Of a stretch of DNA of 64,000 nt, positions 1-11,400 are shown piece after piece; the first letter of the stretch is position 1, and each line of letters begins with the position of its first letter. The translations under genes were made by a program, and so were the position numbers. The notes below the pieces were generated by a model. It worked only from the letters and a program-made list of their open reading frames with translations. It searched no databases and was not told the DNA's origin. The DNA comes from Syntrophus gentianae (GTDB lineage: Bacteria; Desulfobacterota; Syntrophia; Syntrophales; Syntrophaceae), in the NCBI RefSeq assembly GCF_900109885.1, contig NZ_FOBS01000017.1, positions 16,133 to 80,132 of the forward strand, in the 5' to 3' direction.

Positions 1-1
1 C

Positions 2-1291
2 ATGATGAGCCCAATCGTTTTGCTGATCCTTATTGTTTTGGCGGCAACTGCCGTCATCCTTCTGCTGGTCCTTGTTTTCCGCAAGGTTCCCGTCGACCCG
101 AACTTTCTGGCCGAGATTCTGGGATTTATCGAGCGGTCGAATGAGCGGGTGGAAAGGACGGTGAGGGATGAAATTTCCCGGAACCGGGAAGAATCGGCAA
201 ATGCCCTGCGTCAGTCACGGGAAGAACTTGCCGGAACCCTCAAAGGCGTCGGGGATACCCTCCACCAGCAAGTTATGACCCTGACCCGGATCAATGAACA
301 GAAGCTGGAAACTCTGCGGCTATCCGTAGAGGAAAAACTGCAGGCCATTCAGGTCGATAATGCCGGGCAACTCGATAGAATGCGGGCGACGGTGGAGGAG
401 AAGCTTCAGGGGACTCTGGAGACGCGTCTTGGCGAGTCCTTCCGGCAAGTAAGCGAGCGGCTGGAGCAGGTTTATCGCGGGCTGGGCGAGATGCAGGCCC
501 TTGCCTCCGGTGTGGGGGATCTCAAAAAAGTCCTGACCAACGTCAAAACGCGGGGCGTCTGGGGCGAGGTGCAGTTGGGGGCGATGCTGGAGCAGGTTCT
601 CCCTCCCGATCTGTATGCGGAGAACCTGGCGACGAAGGATAGCGGGGAACGCGTCGAATTTGCCGTCAAGCTTCCCGGCCGGGACAGAGGGCCCGATGAG
701 GTGGTCTGGCTTCCCATCGATGCAAAATTTCCCATGGAGGATTATCTGCGCCTCCTTGATGTCCAGGAAAAGGCGGAGACGGAAGGTACGGAAGTCGCTG
801 CGAGACAGCTGGAAAGCCGCATTCGGCAGTGTGCCCGGGACATCTGTGAGAAGTATATCAACCCCCCGAAGACGACGGATTTTGCCGTTCTGTTTCTGCC
901 TACGGAAGGCCTTTTTGCCGAAGTGGTTCGCCGCAGCGGCCTGGTCGAGTACGTTCAGCGGGAATTCAAGGTTGTTATTGCCGGCCCCTCGACGCTCTGG
1001 TCGCTTCTCAACAGCCTTCAGATGGGGTTTCGAACCCTGGCCATCGAGAAACGGTCCAGCGAAGTGTGGTCTCTCCTTGCCGCCGTGAAAACGGAATGGA
1101 CAAAGTACGGTGAGGTCCTGGGCAAGGTTCAGAAGAAGCTTTCCGAGGCATCGGAAACGTTGGATAAGGCTCAGACCCGAAGGCGGGCGATCGGAAGAAA
1201 GCTGAAGGATGTGCAGGAACTGCCCGATCGTCAGGCGGAGGCTGTGCTGGGGGTTGAAGAGAGCCTCGGAGAAAAAAACATTCCCGAGTAA
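2..1291 (+). CDS. rmuC: RmuC family DNA recombination protein
   Basis: This 429-residue protein has the RmuC layout. There is one N-terminal membrane segment (about residues 5-27), a long Arg/Glu-rich coiled coil (about 45-160), then the conserved RmuC domain with the WGEVQLGAMLEQVL and PIDAKFP motifs (about 190-235). RmuC proteins limit certain recombination events, such as inversion at short inverted repeats, and the domain is related to restriction-endonuclease-like folds. The start is either the first ATG or the next codon, also ATG. The window begins at this point, so the upstream context and ribosome site are not visible. It converges on the OmpA-like gene across a perfect hairpin. Confidence 0.9.
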   Translation: MMSPIVLLILIVLAATAVILLLVLVFRKVPVDPNFLAEILGFIERSNERVERTVRDEISRNREESANALRQSREELAGTLKGVGDTLHQQVMTLTRINEQKLETLRLSVEEKLQAIQVDNAGQLDRMRATVEEKLQGTLETRLGESFRQVSERLEQVYRGLGEMQALASGVGDLKKVLTNVKTRGVWGEVQLGAMLEQVLPPDLYAENLATKDSGERVEFAVKLPGRDRGPDEVVWLPIDAKFPMEDYLRLLDVQEKAETEGTEVAARQLESRIRQCARDICEKYINPPKTTDFAVLFLPTEGLFAEVVRRSGLVEYVQREFKVVIAGPSTLWSLLNSLQMGFRTLAIEKRSSEVWSLLAAVKTEWTKYGEVLGKVQKKLSEASETLDKAQTRRRAIGRKLKDVQELPDRQAEAVLGVEESLGEKNIPE

Positions 1292-1294
1292 CAG

Positions 1295-1328
1295 AAAGGC
1301 CCCTCAATGCAAGCATTGAGGGGCCTTT
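1295..1328. terminator. bidirectional intrinsic terminator between rmuC and the OmpA-like gene
   Basis: A perfect 16-bp inverted repeat (AAAGGCCCCTCAATGC and its complement) is separated by 2 nt. It lies just after the rmuC stop and before the stop of the convergent lipoprotein gene. Each strand ends in TTT only, so it may rely on stem strength. Confidence 0.8.
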
Positions 1329-1362
1329 GGGGGTTCTTAAGGTTCAACGAAGAGGCAAAGGA

Positions 1363-2556
1363 CTAGTTGCCGTAGACCACACTGACTCTCCGGTTCTTCT
1401 GGCGGCCTTCCTTGGTCGCATTGCTGGCAATCGGTTTATCCGGGCCGTAACCGACGGCTTTGATGCGGGATTCATCGATACCGAATTCTTTGACAAGACA
1501 ATCCTTAACGCTGTCAGCCCGGCTCTGGGAGAGCTTCATATTGGCGGCACGCGATGCGGCATTGTCCGTATGGCCTTGAATTTCCACCGTCGCCTCGGGT
1601 TTCTGCTTCAGGTATTCGGCGATTTTCTCGATTTCCCCTTTGTATTTGGGCTGAATGTCGGCTTTCCCCGGTGCAAACTGGATCTTGAGAATCATGCCGG
1701 CAGGTGCCTTTGCTTTGGGCTCGGGGGCCGGTGCGGGTTGCGGTGCCGGTGCAGGTTCCGGTGTGGGTTCCGGTGCCGGCGGGGGAGCTACGTAGGGTTT
1801 CGGAGGAGCGGCTTTAAGGAAAACTTTTTCCACAAAATCAGCCATGCCTTCCGGGGTGGCGACGCTTTCACCCGTTACCATGAAACCGCATTTGCCGGCA
1901 TCTGCTACCTGCTGCATCATGTTGATGCCTTCGTTCTTATCCCCAATGTCAATCGCTTTCGTTTTGTCTCCAAGGAGAACGGTATAGATGCAGACTCTAT
2001 CGCCATAGGCGTTTTTCATTCTCTGTGCTGCCGCAACGGGCTGGAAGGCAGTCATATCCTCGCCGTCGCTGAAGGCGATGACGGCCAGCTGACCGGACTG
2101 GGTTTTCAGATCGGCCGTTGCACCGTCAAGGGCCTGATCCAGGGGGCTGAGACCGCTTCCCGAGGTGAAAGGCGCGACGGCATTAGGCAGGGCGGATTTG
2201 GAATACGCCGTGGGACCGAAGAGATTCTTCGAGGTCGCGTCACTAAAGGCCGAAAACTGACCAAAGGCGCGTCCTGCTTCATTGAGTTTCAATTTGGGTA
2301 TTGTTTCATCAAAAAGACTTATGAGGGTTTTTTCCTGGTTCAGCTTGGATTGAAGTTTGTAATTGTCATTCATCGAGCGTGTGGCATCGAAGATGACTTC
2401 GAAAGAATCAACCTTTTGAACAAGCTGGCCGGAGGCTATTTTCGGGTTGAGGTCTACCGCCTTGACAACGGGCGCGGCCTTCTGGGTGGCGCATCCCATG
2501 ATCAGGGCAAACATCGCGAGGGGAGCAAGGATCTTGAAAATTCTTTTTCTGTGCAT
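1363..2556 (-). CDS. outer-membrane lipoprotein with VWA-like and OmpA domains
   Basis: The 397-residue product begins with a lipoprotein signal peptide whose lipobox LIMGC places the lipidated cysteine at residue 22. A von Willebrand A-like domain follows (about 48-230) with a DATRS metal-site-like motif. Then comes a Pro/Ala/Glu linker (about 255-290) and a C-terminal OmpA domain with the peptidoglycan-binding signature around GHTDN and the RRV end. It probably anchors the outer membrane to peptidoglycan. The ATG at 2556 was chosen over an upstream in-frame ATG because AGGAG sits ahead of it and the signal peptide starts there. It has its own promoter and terminator, so it is likely monocistronic. 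Confidence 0.88.
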   Translation of the reverse strand: MHRKRIFKILAPLAMFALIMGCATQKAAPVVKAVDLNPKIASGQLVQKVDSFEVIFDATRSMNDNYKLQSKLNQEKTLISLFDETIPKLKLNEAGRAFGQFSAFSDATSKNLFGPTAYSKSALPNAVAPFTSGSGLSPLDQALDGATADLKTQSGQLAVIAFSDGEDMTAFQPVAAAQRMKNAYGDRVCIYTVLLGDKTKAIDIGDKNEGINMMQQVADAGKCGFMVTGESVATPEGMADFVEKVFLKAAPPKPYVAPPPAPEPTPEPAPAPQPAPAPEPKAKAPAGMILKIQFAPGKADIQPKYKGEIEKIAEYLKQKPEATVEIQGHTDNAASRAANMKLSQSRADSVKDCLVKEFGIDESRIKAVGYGPDKPIASNATKEGRQKNRRVSVVYGN

Positions 2557-2622
2557 TTTTTTCTCCTTTCTGATTTGGTCAAGACTGCAGGTTTGATTTG
2601 AATTGCGTTTCAAAGCCTGTCC

Positions 2623-2651
2623 ATAATAATAACATTGTCGGGTTGTGTCAA
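2623..2651 (-). promoter_or_regulatory. sigma-70-type promoter of the OmpA-like lipoprotein gene
   Basis: On the minus strand, TTGACA (2651-2646) and TATTAT (2628-2623) are separated by exactly 17 bp. Transcription would start near 2616, giving a leader of about 60 nt before the ATG at 2556. Confidence 0.7.
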
Positions 2652-2821
2652 ATGGAAACATCATGCAGATCGTGCTTAAATGTTATCTTCTTCACTCCTG
2701 AAACCTTTGTATTCCGGTCCCCATTTGATTTATGCGGGAGTCGGATCGCAAGACGTGAAGGAAATCGGCCATTTTCGGAGCGGGAAAAAATTGAAAGATA
2801 AGGTTCAAGGTCTTTTGTTAA

Positions 2822-3523
2822 ATGCGAAATTTTGAAAAAATGATTCAGATTGCGGGCGTAAGAGATCTGGCGGAGGCGCAGATGCTGGCTGACGCCGGGG
2901 CGACCCATCTGGGATTCCCCTTGCGCCTCGCCTTTCACCGGGAAGATCTGAGCGACAGCGAGGCGGCGGCGATTATTGCCCGTTTAAATCCACCCGTGGA
3001 GGCGGTCCTCATTACTTACCTTCAGGAGGCCGATTCCGTCACGGGGTTATGCCGAAGACTGGGCGTCCGGATCGTTCAGCTTCACGGAGAGATTCCCCTG
3101 GCGGAACTGTCGCGGTTGCGGCAGGTCGCACCGGAACTGGCCATTATCAAGAGTCTGATCGTCAAGGAAAATTCTCTGGAAAACCTGATTGCGGAAGTCC
3201 CCCGCTATTCGCCGCTCGTTGACGCCTTCATAACGGATAGTTGGGATCCGTCAACGGGCGCCTGCGGAGCAACGGGGCGGGTGCACGACTGGTCGGTCAG
3301 CCGCCGACTGGCGAATCTTTCCCCGAAGCCTCTGATTCTGGCGGGCGGCCTGAGACCGGAAAACGTCCGGAAGGCGGTCCTCCAGGTGCGTCCGGCCGGA
3401 GTGGATTCCCATACCGGGGTTGAAGGGCCGGATGGGCGCAAAGACGAAAAGCGGGTTCGCGCCTTTGTGGCGGAGGCAAAGGCCGCCTTCGGTGAACTGG
3501 ATTCAGTTCCCGATCAGGGATAA
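2822..3523 (+). CDS. TrpF-like (beta/alpha)8 barrel protein lacking the catalytic cysteine
   Basis: The 233-residue protein follows phosphoribosylanthranilate isomerase along its full length: an N-terminal strand, VQLHG (about residue 86), the acidic strand with TDSWDP and HDWS, LAGGLRPENV, and VDSHTGVEG. TrpF normally converts phosphoribosylanthranilate to CdRP using a cysteine in the KICGIT motif and a later aspartate. Here KICGIT reads QIAGVR, so the cysteine is Ala11, while the aspartate strand is kept. No trp genes are nearby. It may be a repurposed barrel or a weak isomerase. The start is ATG 2822, with a second candidate ATG at 2840; neither has a strong ribosome site. Confidence 0.75.
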   Translation: MRNFEKMIQIAGVRDLAEAQMLADAGATHLGFPLRLAFHREDLSDSEAAAIIARLNPPVEAVLITYLQEADSVTGLCRRLGVRIVQLHGEIPLAELSRLRQVAPELAIIKSLIVKENSLENLIAEVPRYSPLVDAFITDSWDPSTGACGATGRVHDWSVSRRLANLSPKPLILAGGLRPENVRKAVLQVRPAGVDSHTGVEGPDGRKDEKRVRAFVAEAKAAFGELDSVPDQG

Positions 3524-3592
3524 TTTCAGGGGGGGAGTCAGAGACAGCAGCGGCGCGTAAAGGATCAGAGGCTGCTGAGCCGGTTGCGTTTC

Positions 3593-4315
3593 CTAATTTC
3601 CCGTCCGCTTCGCGGATTTCCCGGAGTAAGGGTGCTGTCTGAGGAGGACGTAAGTCGCTCCAGCGCCTCCATCGAAGGATTGGGCGCTGGAAAAGGCAAT
3701 GAGCCATTTCTTCCAGGCTCTGGAGGTCAGCCGGGCCCGGACGCGGTTTTTGAGGACCGGTTCGTCTCGCGAGGAAAGGCCGCGTCCATGGATGATCAGG
3801 ACGGCCCGTTTGCCCGTTGCCACGGCATCTTTAAGAAAGATTTCGACGGCCGTTCCGGCCTCTTCAGCGTTCATGCCATGGAGATCGATAAAGGCCTGGA
3901 TGGAAAAATCCCCCCGGTGGAGCCGCCGGGCATAGGACGAAGGGACATGGCATCCCGTTCCTTCTATGTATTCCGGTGTTTTCGAGACGGTAAAACCCTC
4001 TCCGACCTGAACCAATTTGTGCAGGCTCAAGAGAACTTCGGAGGCTTCGTCGGCTGGCGGACAGAGGGGAACCGGTGATCTTTCGGGGGTCCCGATATCC
4101 CGTCTGCCTCTGTCCAGGGGCGTTACCCCATTTTTGTCCATGGCGTCCAGAAACTGCTGACGCTCCGCTTCGAGGTCAAGAACCGGGTCGTCTTTCCCGC
4201 TGAGCGGTGCAACGGAAAGCCGGGGATTTCGGAGACAGATCGGGACTTCCTTCGGGAGCCGGACGTCGATATTCGCGAAAGGATGGAAAGTCAACGAGGA
4301 GAGGGGAACCTTCAT
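3593..4315 (-). CDS. Smr domain protein
   Basis: This 240-residue protein has a C-terminal Smr domain (about 155-235) with the two hallmark motifs, DLHGM and HGRG. Smr domains in MutS2 and stand-alone proteins bind or nick nucleic acids; newer work links them to ribosome rescue. The N-terminal 150 residues are low in recognisable motifs. The start at 4315 is fixed by an excellent AGGAGGTGA ribosome site five bases upstream, and it begins 4 bp after the uvrA stop, so the two are probably co-transcribed. An upstream in-frame start would overlap uvrA and was not used. Confidence 0.85.
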   Translation of the reverse strand: MKVPLSSLTFHPFANIDVRLPKEVPICLRNPRLSVAPLSGKDDPVLDLEAERQQFLDAMDKNGVTPLDRGRRDIGTPERSPVPLCPPADEASEVLLSLHKLVQVGEGFTVSKTPEYIEGTGCHVPSSYARRLHRGDFSIQAFIDLHGMNAEEAGTAVEIFLKDAVATGKRAVLIIHGRGLSSRDEPVLKNRVRARLTSRAWKKWLIAFSSAQSFDGGAGATYVLLRQHPYSGKSAKRTGN

Positions 4316-4319
4316 TTCT

Positions 4320-7175
4320 TCACCTCCTGTGCTCTTTTTTTTCAGGGGATTCTTTTGATCCGGCTTCAAGGACGGCGCGCAGAAAACGGCCCGTGGGGCA
4401 TGACTCTATGGCGGCAACCTCTTCCGGCGTTCCCGAGGCCATGATTCGTCCCCCGCCCGGCCCCCCTTCGGGACCGAGATCGATGATGTAGTCGGCGGAC
4501 TTGATGACGTCCAGGTTGTGCTCAATGACGACCACCGAATTGCCCATGTCCACGAGGCGCATCAGGACATTCAGCAGCTTCTGAATATCGGCGAAGTGCA
4601 GGCCGATGGTCGGTTCATCGAGGATGTAAAGGGTGTTGCTGTTGGCCCGTTTGCCCAGTTCCCGGGAGAGCTTGATCCGCTGTGCCTCGCCGCCGGAGAG
4701 GGTGGTGGCCGACTGTCCCAGGCGGATGTATCCCAGGCCGACATCGAACAGAGACTGCAGGCGGCCCCGGATGGCCGGGATGTTCTCGAAGAAGACCAGG
4801 CCCTGATTGACGGTCATGTCCAGGACATCGGCGATGTTCTTGTCTTTGTAACGGATGTCCAGTGTATCTGGGTTGAAGCGTTTGCCGCCGCAGGCGTCGC
4901 AGGTGACATAAACATCGGGCAGAAAGTGCATTTCGATCTTGATCATCCCGTTACCCTCGCAGGCCTCGCAGCGTCCGCCCTTGACGTTGAAGCTGAAGCG
5001 GCCCGGTTTGTACCCCCGCATTCTCGCTTCCGGAAGTCCGGTGAAGAGGTCCCGGATGAAGGAGAAGCCCCCGGTATAGGTGACCGGATTGGACCGGGGC
5101 GTTCTGCCGATGGGCTGCTGGTTGATCAGGATGACCCGTTCGATGCCGCCGAGATCGACGACCCGGCGGATCTTTCCCATACCGCCCCTCCGGTTGTTCA
5201 ACTGCCGGGACATGACCCGGTGGAGGGTTTCAATGATCATCGTGCTTTTTCCGGAGCCGGAAACGCCGGTGACGGCGGTGAAGACGCCGACGGGAATCCG
5301 GATGGCGAGGTCCTTCAGGTTATGCTCGTGGGCGCCTTCCAGGTGGATGAACCGCGAGGGAAGAGGCCGCCGGGACGGGGGGAGGGGAATGGAGAGGCGG
5401 CCGGAGAGGTACTGGCCGGTCAGGGAGGCTTCGCTTTCCATGATTTCCCCGGGTGTGCCCTGAAAGGTGACTTCCCCGCCGTGGACGCCCGCTCCCGGTC
5501 CCATGTCGATGATGGAATCCGAGGCCAGCATCATGTCCTGGTCATGCTCCACCACCAACACGGTGTTGCCCATGTCCCGCAGGCGCTTCAGGGTCGAGAT
5601 CAACCGTTCGTTGTCCCGCTGATGGAGGCCGACGGTGGGTTCATCGAGGACGTAGAGGACCCCCACCAGACCCGAGCCGATCTGGGTCGCCAACCGGATG
5701 CGCTGGCCTTCGCCGCCGGAAAGGGTCCCGGCGGAGCGTGCCAGATCCAGGTAGTCCATCCCCACGTCGAGCAGAAAGGTCAGGCGGTCCTTGATCTCCT
5801 TGAGGATCCGTTCCGAGATGAGAATCTCCTGGGGGGAAAGGGACAGGGAGGAAAAAAATTCCATGCATTCCCGGATGGACAGCAGGCAGACCTCCTGGAT
5901 ATTCTTCCCGTTGACCGTAACGGCCAGGCTTTCCTTTTTGAGGCGCGTACCCAGGCAGGTCGGGCATTCCCGCAGACTGATGTACCGGGACAGATCCATC
6001 CTTACGTTGCTGTATGGGGATTCATGGTAGCGCCGGTCCAGTTGGGTGAGCACCCCTTCGAACGGCCGGTTGTAAAAGAAGCGCCGTCCTCCGCGGTCGG
6101 CGAAGAACTGGATCTCCTCTTCCCCGGAACCGTAAAGGAGGACATTCTGGATGTTTTCCGGTAGATCCCGGAAGGGGGAATTGAGATCGAAGCCGTAATG
6201 CTGGGCCAGGGCGTCCATCATCGAGAAATACTGCATGGAACTGCGTCCCGCCCAGGGGGCGATGGCCCCTTCGCGGATGGACAGAGCCGGATCGGGGACC
6301 ACGAGGTCTTCGTCAAAATACATCCGGGTTCCCAGACCGCTGCAGTCCGGGCAGGCGCCATAGGGGCTGTTGAAGGAAAAGAGCCGGGGCGCCAGTTCGG
6401 GGAGACTGACCCCGCAGATCGGGCAGGAATACTTTTCACTGAAGAGGATTTCCTTTCCGTCGGTGAGATCAATGCGGACGAGGCCGTCGGTCAGGGCGGA
6501 GGCCGTTTCCAGGGAATCCCGGAGACGCTGCCGGATGCCTTCCCGAAGAACCAGGCGATCGACCACCACATCGATATCGTGCCGCCGTTTTTTGTCCAGC
6601 CGGATCTCTTCCTCCAGTTCCCGGATCTCTCCGTCAATCCGGACCCGGACGTAGCCCTCCCGCTGCAGCTTTTTGAATTCCTTCTGAAATTCTCCTTTTT
6701 TGCCGCGAACAATCGGCGCCAGGACGATCAGCCGCGTTTTTTCCGGAAGATTCAGGACCGTCTCCACCATGGTATCGATCTTCTGTGAGCGGATTTCCCG
6801 GCCGCAGACGGTACAGTGGGGAATGCCGATCCGGGCGAAGAGGAGACGCAGGTAATCGTATATTTCCGTCACGGTGCCCACGGTGGAACGGGGGTTATGG
6901 CTGGCGGAGCGCTGTTCGATGGCGATGGCCGGAGACAGCCCCTCGATGGATTCCACGTCCGGTTTATCCATCTGGCCGATGAACTGCCGGGCGTAGGTGG
7001 ACAGGGACTCCACATACCTCCGCTGGCCTTCCGCGTAAATCGTGTCAAAGGCCAGGGAGGATTTTCCTGAACCGCTGACTCCGGTGATGACGACCAGCTG
7101 GTTGCGGGGGATGTCGAGGGTGATGTTTTTCAGATTGTGCTGTGACGCACCCTTGATGCGGATAAAATCGGACAT
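4320..7175 (-). CDS. uvrA: excinuclease ABC subunit A
   Basis: This is the damage-recognition ATPase of nucleotide excision repair and it works with UvrB. The 951-residue protein contains two ABC modules. Module one has Walker [12 protein letters not shown] near residue 31, zinc-ligand CxxC pairs (CTVC, CPIC), [12 protein letters not shown] and LDEPTVGLH. Module two has [11 protein letters not shown], the CEAC/CDAC zinc finger, [12 protein letters not shown] and LDEPTIGLH. Length and order are normal. I start it at ATG 7175 ([10 protein letters not shown]), as in most UvrA proteins, although a TTG 12 codons upstream is open. It lies upstream of the Smr gene and downstream of the surA-like gene. 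Confidence 0.97.
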   Translation of the reverse strand: MSDFIRIKGASQHNLKNITLDIPRNQLVVITGVSGSGKSSLAFDTIYAEGQRRYVESLSTYARQFIGQMDKPDVESIEGLSPAIAIEQRSASHNPRSTVGTVTEIYDYLRLLFARIGIPHCTVCGREIRSQKIDTMVETVLNLPEKTRLIVLAPIVRGKKGEFQKEFKKLQREGYVRVRIDGEIRELEEEIRLDKKRRHDIDVVVDRLVLREGIRQRLRDSLETASALTDGLVRIDLTDGKEILFSEKYSCPICGVSLPELAPRLFSFNSPYGACPDCSGLGTRMYFDEDLVVPDPALSIREGAIAPWAGRSSMQYFSMMDALAQHYGFDLNSPFRDLPENIQNVLLYGSGEEEIQFFADRGGRRFFYNRPFEGVLTQLDRRYHESPYSNVRMDLSRYISLRECPTCLGTRLKKESLAVTVNGKNIQEVCLLSIRECMEFFSSLSLSPQEILISERILKEIKDRLTFLLDVGMDYLDLARSAGTLSGGEGQRIRLATQIGSGLVGVLYVLDEPTVGLHQRDNERLISTLKRLRDMGNTVLVVEHDQDMMLASDSIIDMGPGAGVHGGEVTFQGTPGEIMESEASLTGQYLSGRLSIPLPPSRRPLPSRFIHLEGAHEHNLKDLAIRIPVGVFTAVTGVSGSGKSTMIIETLHRVMSRQLNNRRGGMGKIRRVVDLGGIERVILINQQPIGRTPRSNPVTYTGGFSFIRDLFTGLPEARMRGYKPGRFSFNVKGGRCEACEGNGMIKIEMHFLPDVYVTCDACGGKRFNPDTLDIRYKDKNIADVLDMTVNQGLVFFENIPAIRGRLQSLFDVGLGYIRLGQSATTLSGGEAQRIKLSRELGKRANSNTLYILDEPTIGLHFADIQKLLNVLMRLVDMGNSVVVIEHNLDVIKSADYIIDLGPEGGPGGGRIMASGTPEEVAAIESCPTGRFLRAVLEAGSKESPEKKEHRR

Positions 7176-7328
7176 GTTAAAGATAGGTCCTATGGTGTTC
7201 TTCCAATTCAAGGTCGATGAAGACTTCCAGGAGGCGATGCGCAGGCGACGCCGGCGGTTTCCAGGACGAAGGTCAAGGAGCCGGCAAGGTCCGCCGACGC
7301 AGCGAATGCTTTTGATGGAGAATTGGAA

Positions 7329-8297
7329 CTACAGCTTTATGACAATGTGAGATCTAGCCCTTAAATCGCTGAGCCAGGAATCAAGCTTCTTATCGATCTT
7401 CTCATCCTCGAGCTTGGCTTTTATCTCCTGCCGTATGATTTCAATCGACTTGTTGCCTTCTCCACGGCGGTCGACCACCTGAATTATGTGAAAGCCCACA
7501 GGGGATTCAATGACGTCGCTGATGGTATTCCTGCTCAGGCTGAAGGCCACTTTTTCCACTTCGGGCAGCATGGTGCCTTTTTCCACATATCCCAGATCTC
7601 CACTGGAAGAGGCTGCCGCTCCCCGGGCAAGCTGGGCTGCGAGCGCATCAAAGGATTCTCCCGCCTTGAGACGCTTCAGGATATCCGTTGCCTCCGCCTG
7701 AAGTTTTGCCTTGGCATTGCCGTCCATGTTCTTGGGGAAGGGCAGAAGGATCTGCTTGAGTTTGACCGCTTCGCTTCCTTCATAATCCTCCTGATGGAGG
7801 CGATAGTATTCGCCGATTTCCTCGTCGCTGACGTAAATCTTGGAACGGACTTCCCGCCGGAGGAGGCGACTCCGGACCATGGATTCCTTCACGTCTTTCT
7901 TGTAGGTATCAAAGGTGGTGCCTTCGCTGGCGAGGGACTTTTGGAACGCCTCAAGAGTCGTCTTCTTCTTGGCCAGCATCGTTCGAATCGAGGACAGGAC
8001 ATCTTCGTCCGTGACGATGATGCCTGATTTCTTCGCTTCCTGTTCAATGAGCAGGGTGTCGATCATCCGGTTCAGCAGGGTGCGTTTGGTTTCTGCTATC
8101 ATCCGTTCCCTGTTTCCCACTGGGACATTGTCTTCGATCCTTTTTATATATGGTTTGAAGGCCGTATTCAATTCCACCAGGGTGATGATTTCGTTATTGA
8201 CATAGGCGACAATGCGGTCAACCACTTCCGCCCGCCCTGAGAGGGAAGCGGTCAGGACGGAAAGCAGGACCGCGGCAAAGGCAAAAATCTTTTTCAA
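7329..8297 (-). CDS. SurA-like periplasmic peptidyl-prolyl isomerase
   Basis: The 322-residue product starts with a Sec signal peptide (hydrophobic stretch at about residues 4-16, cleavage near SGRAE). A SurA N-terminal chaperone domain follows (about 25-150), then one parvulin (PpiC) rotamase domain (about 170-275) with LKQILLPFP and the GDLGYVEKG and [10 protein letters not shown] motifs. It should help fold outer-membrane proteins in the periplasm. The start is a TTG at 8297, because GGAGG lies six bases upstream and the signal peptide begins there; the upstream in-frame ATG has no leader-like sequence. It sits between mfd and uvrA, all leftward. Confidence 0.87.
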   Translation of the reverse strand: MKKIFAFAAVLLSVLTASLSGRAEVVDRIVAYVNNEIITLVELNTAFKPYIKRIEDNVPVGNRERMIAETKRTLLNRMIDTLLIEQEAKKSGIIVTDEDVLSSIRTMLAKKKTTLEAFQKSLASEGTTFDTYKKDVKESMVRSRLLRREVRSKIYVSDEEIGEYYRLHQEDYEGSEAVKLKQILLPFPKNMDGNAKAKLQAEATDILKRLKAGESFDALAAQLARGAAASSSGDLGYVEKGTMLPEVEKVAFSLSRNTISDVIESPVGFHIIQVVDRRGEGNKSIEIIRQEIKAKLEDEKIDKKLDSWLSDLRARSHIVIKL

Positions 8298-8437
8298 GTA
8301 AAGCCTCCTTTTGAATGCAATTCGGGATGAAGGACGGCAACAAAATGATGTATCGAGCGAAACTCTAGCAGAATGCGCTTCCGGCTTCAATGCTTATTCC
8401 AGTTCCGGATCTGTTTCTTCTGCTCTCCGCCCTTTTT

Positions 8438-11400
8438 TCAGGAGAGTAGACGCAACACCTCCCCTGCTGCGGGCAGAATTTCATTCCCCTGCAGACCGGG
8501 AAGGGGGATGTAAAGCTTGTAGTCCGGCGTCAGACGCAGGCCGCGGAACTTCCGGCGGGCCAGGGCCAGGATCCGTTCCGGTTCCACGGGTGTGTCGGCA
8601 CAGAAAAAGATGAACAACTGTTTTGAATCGTAGCCCATTTTCCTGGCCCGGAGCTCCTTCAGGCGGTTGCGCAGCCGGATGACGTCGAGGAGGTTGGCCA
8701 CTTCCGGCGGCAGGTAGCCGAAGCAATCCGCAAGTTCTTCACGGATTTCCGCCAATTCTTCATCTGAATCGGCGGTGGAAATCCGTTTGTACGTGACCAG
8801 CCGCCGATGCACATCCGCCATGTATTCTTCCGGGATAAAGGCCGGGAGCCCCAGGTGAATTTCCGGCACCACTTCTTCCTCGGGCATCGCCTCTCCCTTG
8901 ATTTCGCGAATCGTCTTTTCCATGAGTTCCGTGTACAGTTCGTAGCCGACCGCCGACACGTGCCCCGACTGCGAAGTTCCCAGCAGATTGCCGCCTCCCC
9001 TTATCTCCATGTCGCTGGAGGCGATCCGGAACCCGGAGCCGGGTTCCGAAAAGTCCACAATGACCTGCAACCGTTTCTGGGCGTCCCGGGAAAGCAGCAT
9101 GCCCTTGGGCACAAGAAGATAGGCGTAGGCCTCTTCGCTGGACCGTCCCACCCGTCCCCGGATCTGGTAGAGCTGGGCCAGGCCGAACCGGTCGGCCCGG
9201 TTGATGAGAATCGTATTGGCCGTGGGGATATCCAGACCGGAGCCGATGATGGTTGTGCAGACCAGGACATTGCACTCCTTCCGCAGAAACCGGCCCATGG
9301 CGTCCTCGATCTCCTTGGGCTTCATCTGTCCGTGGACGACGCTTATCTCTGCCTCCGGGACCAGTTTCTCCACAAAGCGGGCCATGGTGTAGATGGACTT
9401 GACCCGGTCATGGAGGAAGAAGACCTGGCCGTTGCGGGCCAGTTCCCCCCGGATGGCGTCCCGGATGATTTCTTCGTTGAACTCCAGGACATATGTCTTG
9501 ATGGTCTGCCGGTCTTCCGGCGGCGTGTTGATGATGGACAGATCGCGGATTCCCACCAGCGACAGATGAAGGGTCCGGGGAATCGGCGTGGCTGAGAGGG
9601 TAAGGACATCGACCAGGGTCCTTAACTTCTTCAATTTTTCCTTGTGGGAAACGCCGAAGCGTTGTTCCTCATCGATGACCACCAGCCCCAGGTTCTTGAA
9701 GGTCACATCTTTCGAGAGCAGCCGGTGCGTGCCGATGACGATGTCCACCTGGCCCTTGCGGAGGCCTTCCAGGACCGCTGACTGTTCCGCCTTGTTCCGG
9801 AAACGATTGAGGGCCTCGATGCGGATGGGGTAGTTTTTCATGCGGCTGCCGAAGGTCTCGTAGTGCTGTTCCGCCAGGATGGTGGTGGGAACGAGAACAG
9901 CGACCTGCCTGCCGTCCATGACCGTGCGGAAAGCCGCCCGCATGGCCACTTCCGTCTTGCCGAATCCCGCATCGCCACAGACCAGCCGGTCCATGGGCTT
10001 CGCGCTGTTCATGTCGACATGGATGTCTTCGATGGCCCGGGCCTGATCGGGCGTTTCGTCGTAGGAAAAGGCGGCGCAGAATTCTTCGTAAACGGCATCA
10101 GGGGGGGCAAAAGACCGCCGCTCCATGATTTCCCGGGCGGCGTAAATGGCCACCAGTTCCTCGGCGACCTCCCGGATGGATTTCTTGACCCGCTCCCGGA
10201 CGGCGTCCCAGGACGTTCCACCCAGCTTGTCGACTTTGGGCACATAATTGTCGGGACCGATGTACCGGGAAATCTGGTCGAGGCGGTCCACGGGAAGATA
10301 GAGCTTGTCGCCGCTTGAATAGCTGAGAAGGAGGAAGTCGTTTTCAATGCCGCCGACATTGAGTTTATGCAGTCCCTGGTAGAGGCCGATGCCGTGATCC
10401 TTGTGGACGACGTAATCCCCCTCTTTCAGGTCGCCGAAAGAGCGCAGGAAGTACCCCTCCCGGGCGGAGCGGACGCGCCTTCCCGTTATTTTCTTTCCGA
10501 AAAGCTCCTCTTCACTGATGACGGCCAGGTTCAGGTCGGGAAAGAGAAAACTCCGGCTCAACCTGCCTTCCCGCAGGCTCAGTTCGCCGGGCCCGGGGTA
10601 ACGCAGGGCTTCGTCGAGCAGAGAGCCTTCCGGCAATCGGACGGGCAGCTCATAGTTTTCCAGGAGGTGGCGCATCCGCTGAAGGCTTTCCCTGCCGGAG
10701 CAGAAAAACGTCACCAGCATTCCCGTCTGCAGCCAGGGCCGGATCCGTTCGATCAGCGGGGAAAGAAGGGTGTCTTCGTTTCCGGGACCCCGGTGAAGGT
10801 CGCCGAACCCGGGGTCCGTTTCCAAAGGAAGGAAGAGGGATTCAGCCTTGTCAGGGAGGGAATCGGATGCCCCTCCGGAAAGAAATTCCGGCCGGCGGTC
10901 CAGGGAGAGTCCTTCCAGAATCATCCGCTGAAAACGGCGCAGCTCTTTTAGAAAGGAGGACCTGCTGACATAGGACGCTTCCCGTTCCAGGTAGAATTTT
11001 TCTTCCCGCTTTGCCTTCAACAGAGAGCGGTCGATCTCATTTTCAATGCTCTGTCCGGCATTTTCCAGGGCCAGGGCGTCATCCAGCACGAGAAGGCAGT
11101 TTCCGGGAAGGTAATTGAAAAAGCTTCCCAGTTGAAGCGCCGTCGTGGCAGCTCCTGGTTTTTCTGTTTCCGTGCTGCTGAAAAGTGGGGCGGATTGCGA
11201 AGAAACCGGGTCCAGGGACTCGTAGAAAAGAGGCAGAAAAAGCGGGTTCAGGGATGCGGACAGACCCGCGTCGATCATTTCAGACAGCTGTTCCCGAACG
11301 TTCCGAGGCAATTCCAGGGTTTTTGCCCGGCTGCGGATATTCTGCAGCGCCATCTGCCGGCGGTCTTCGGAAAAAATCACCTCCCGTACCGGGGAAAGGA

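Noticed and set aside
1327..2601. Long plus-strand open frame opposite the OmpA-like gene
   Set aside because: It mirrors the lipoprotein gene; no family motifs or ribosome site.
4518..6164. Long plus-strand open frame opposite uvrA
   Set aside because: An antisense artefact of GC-rich coding; composition is Gly/Asp/His-rich without motifs.
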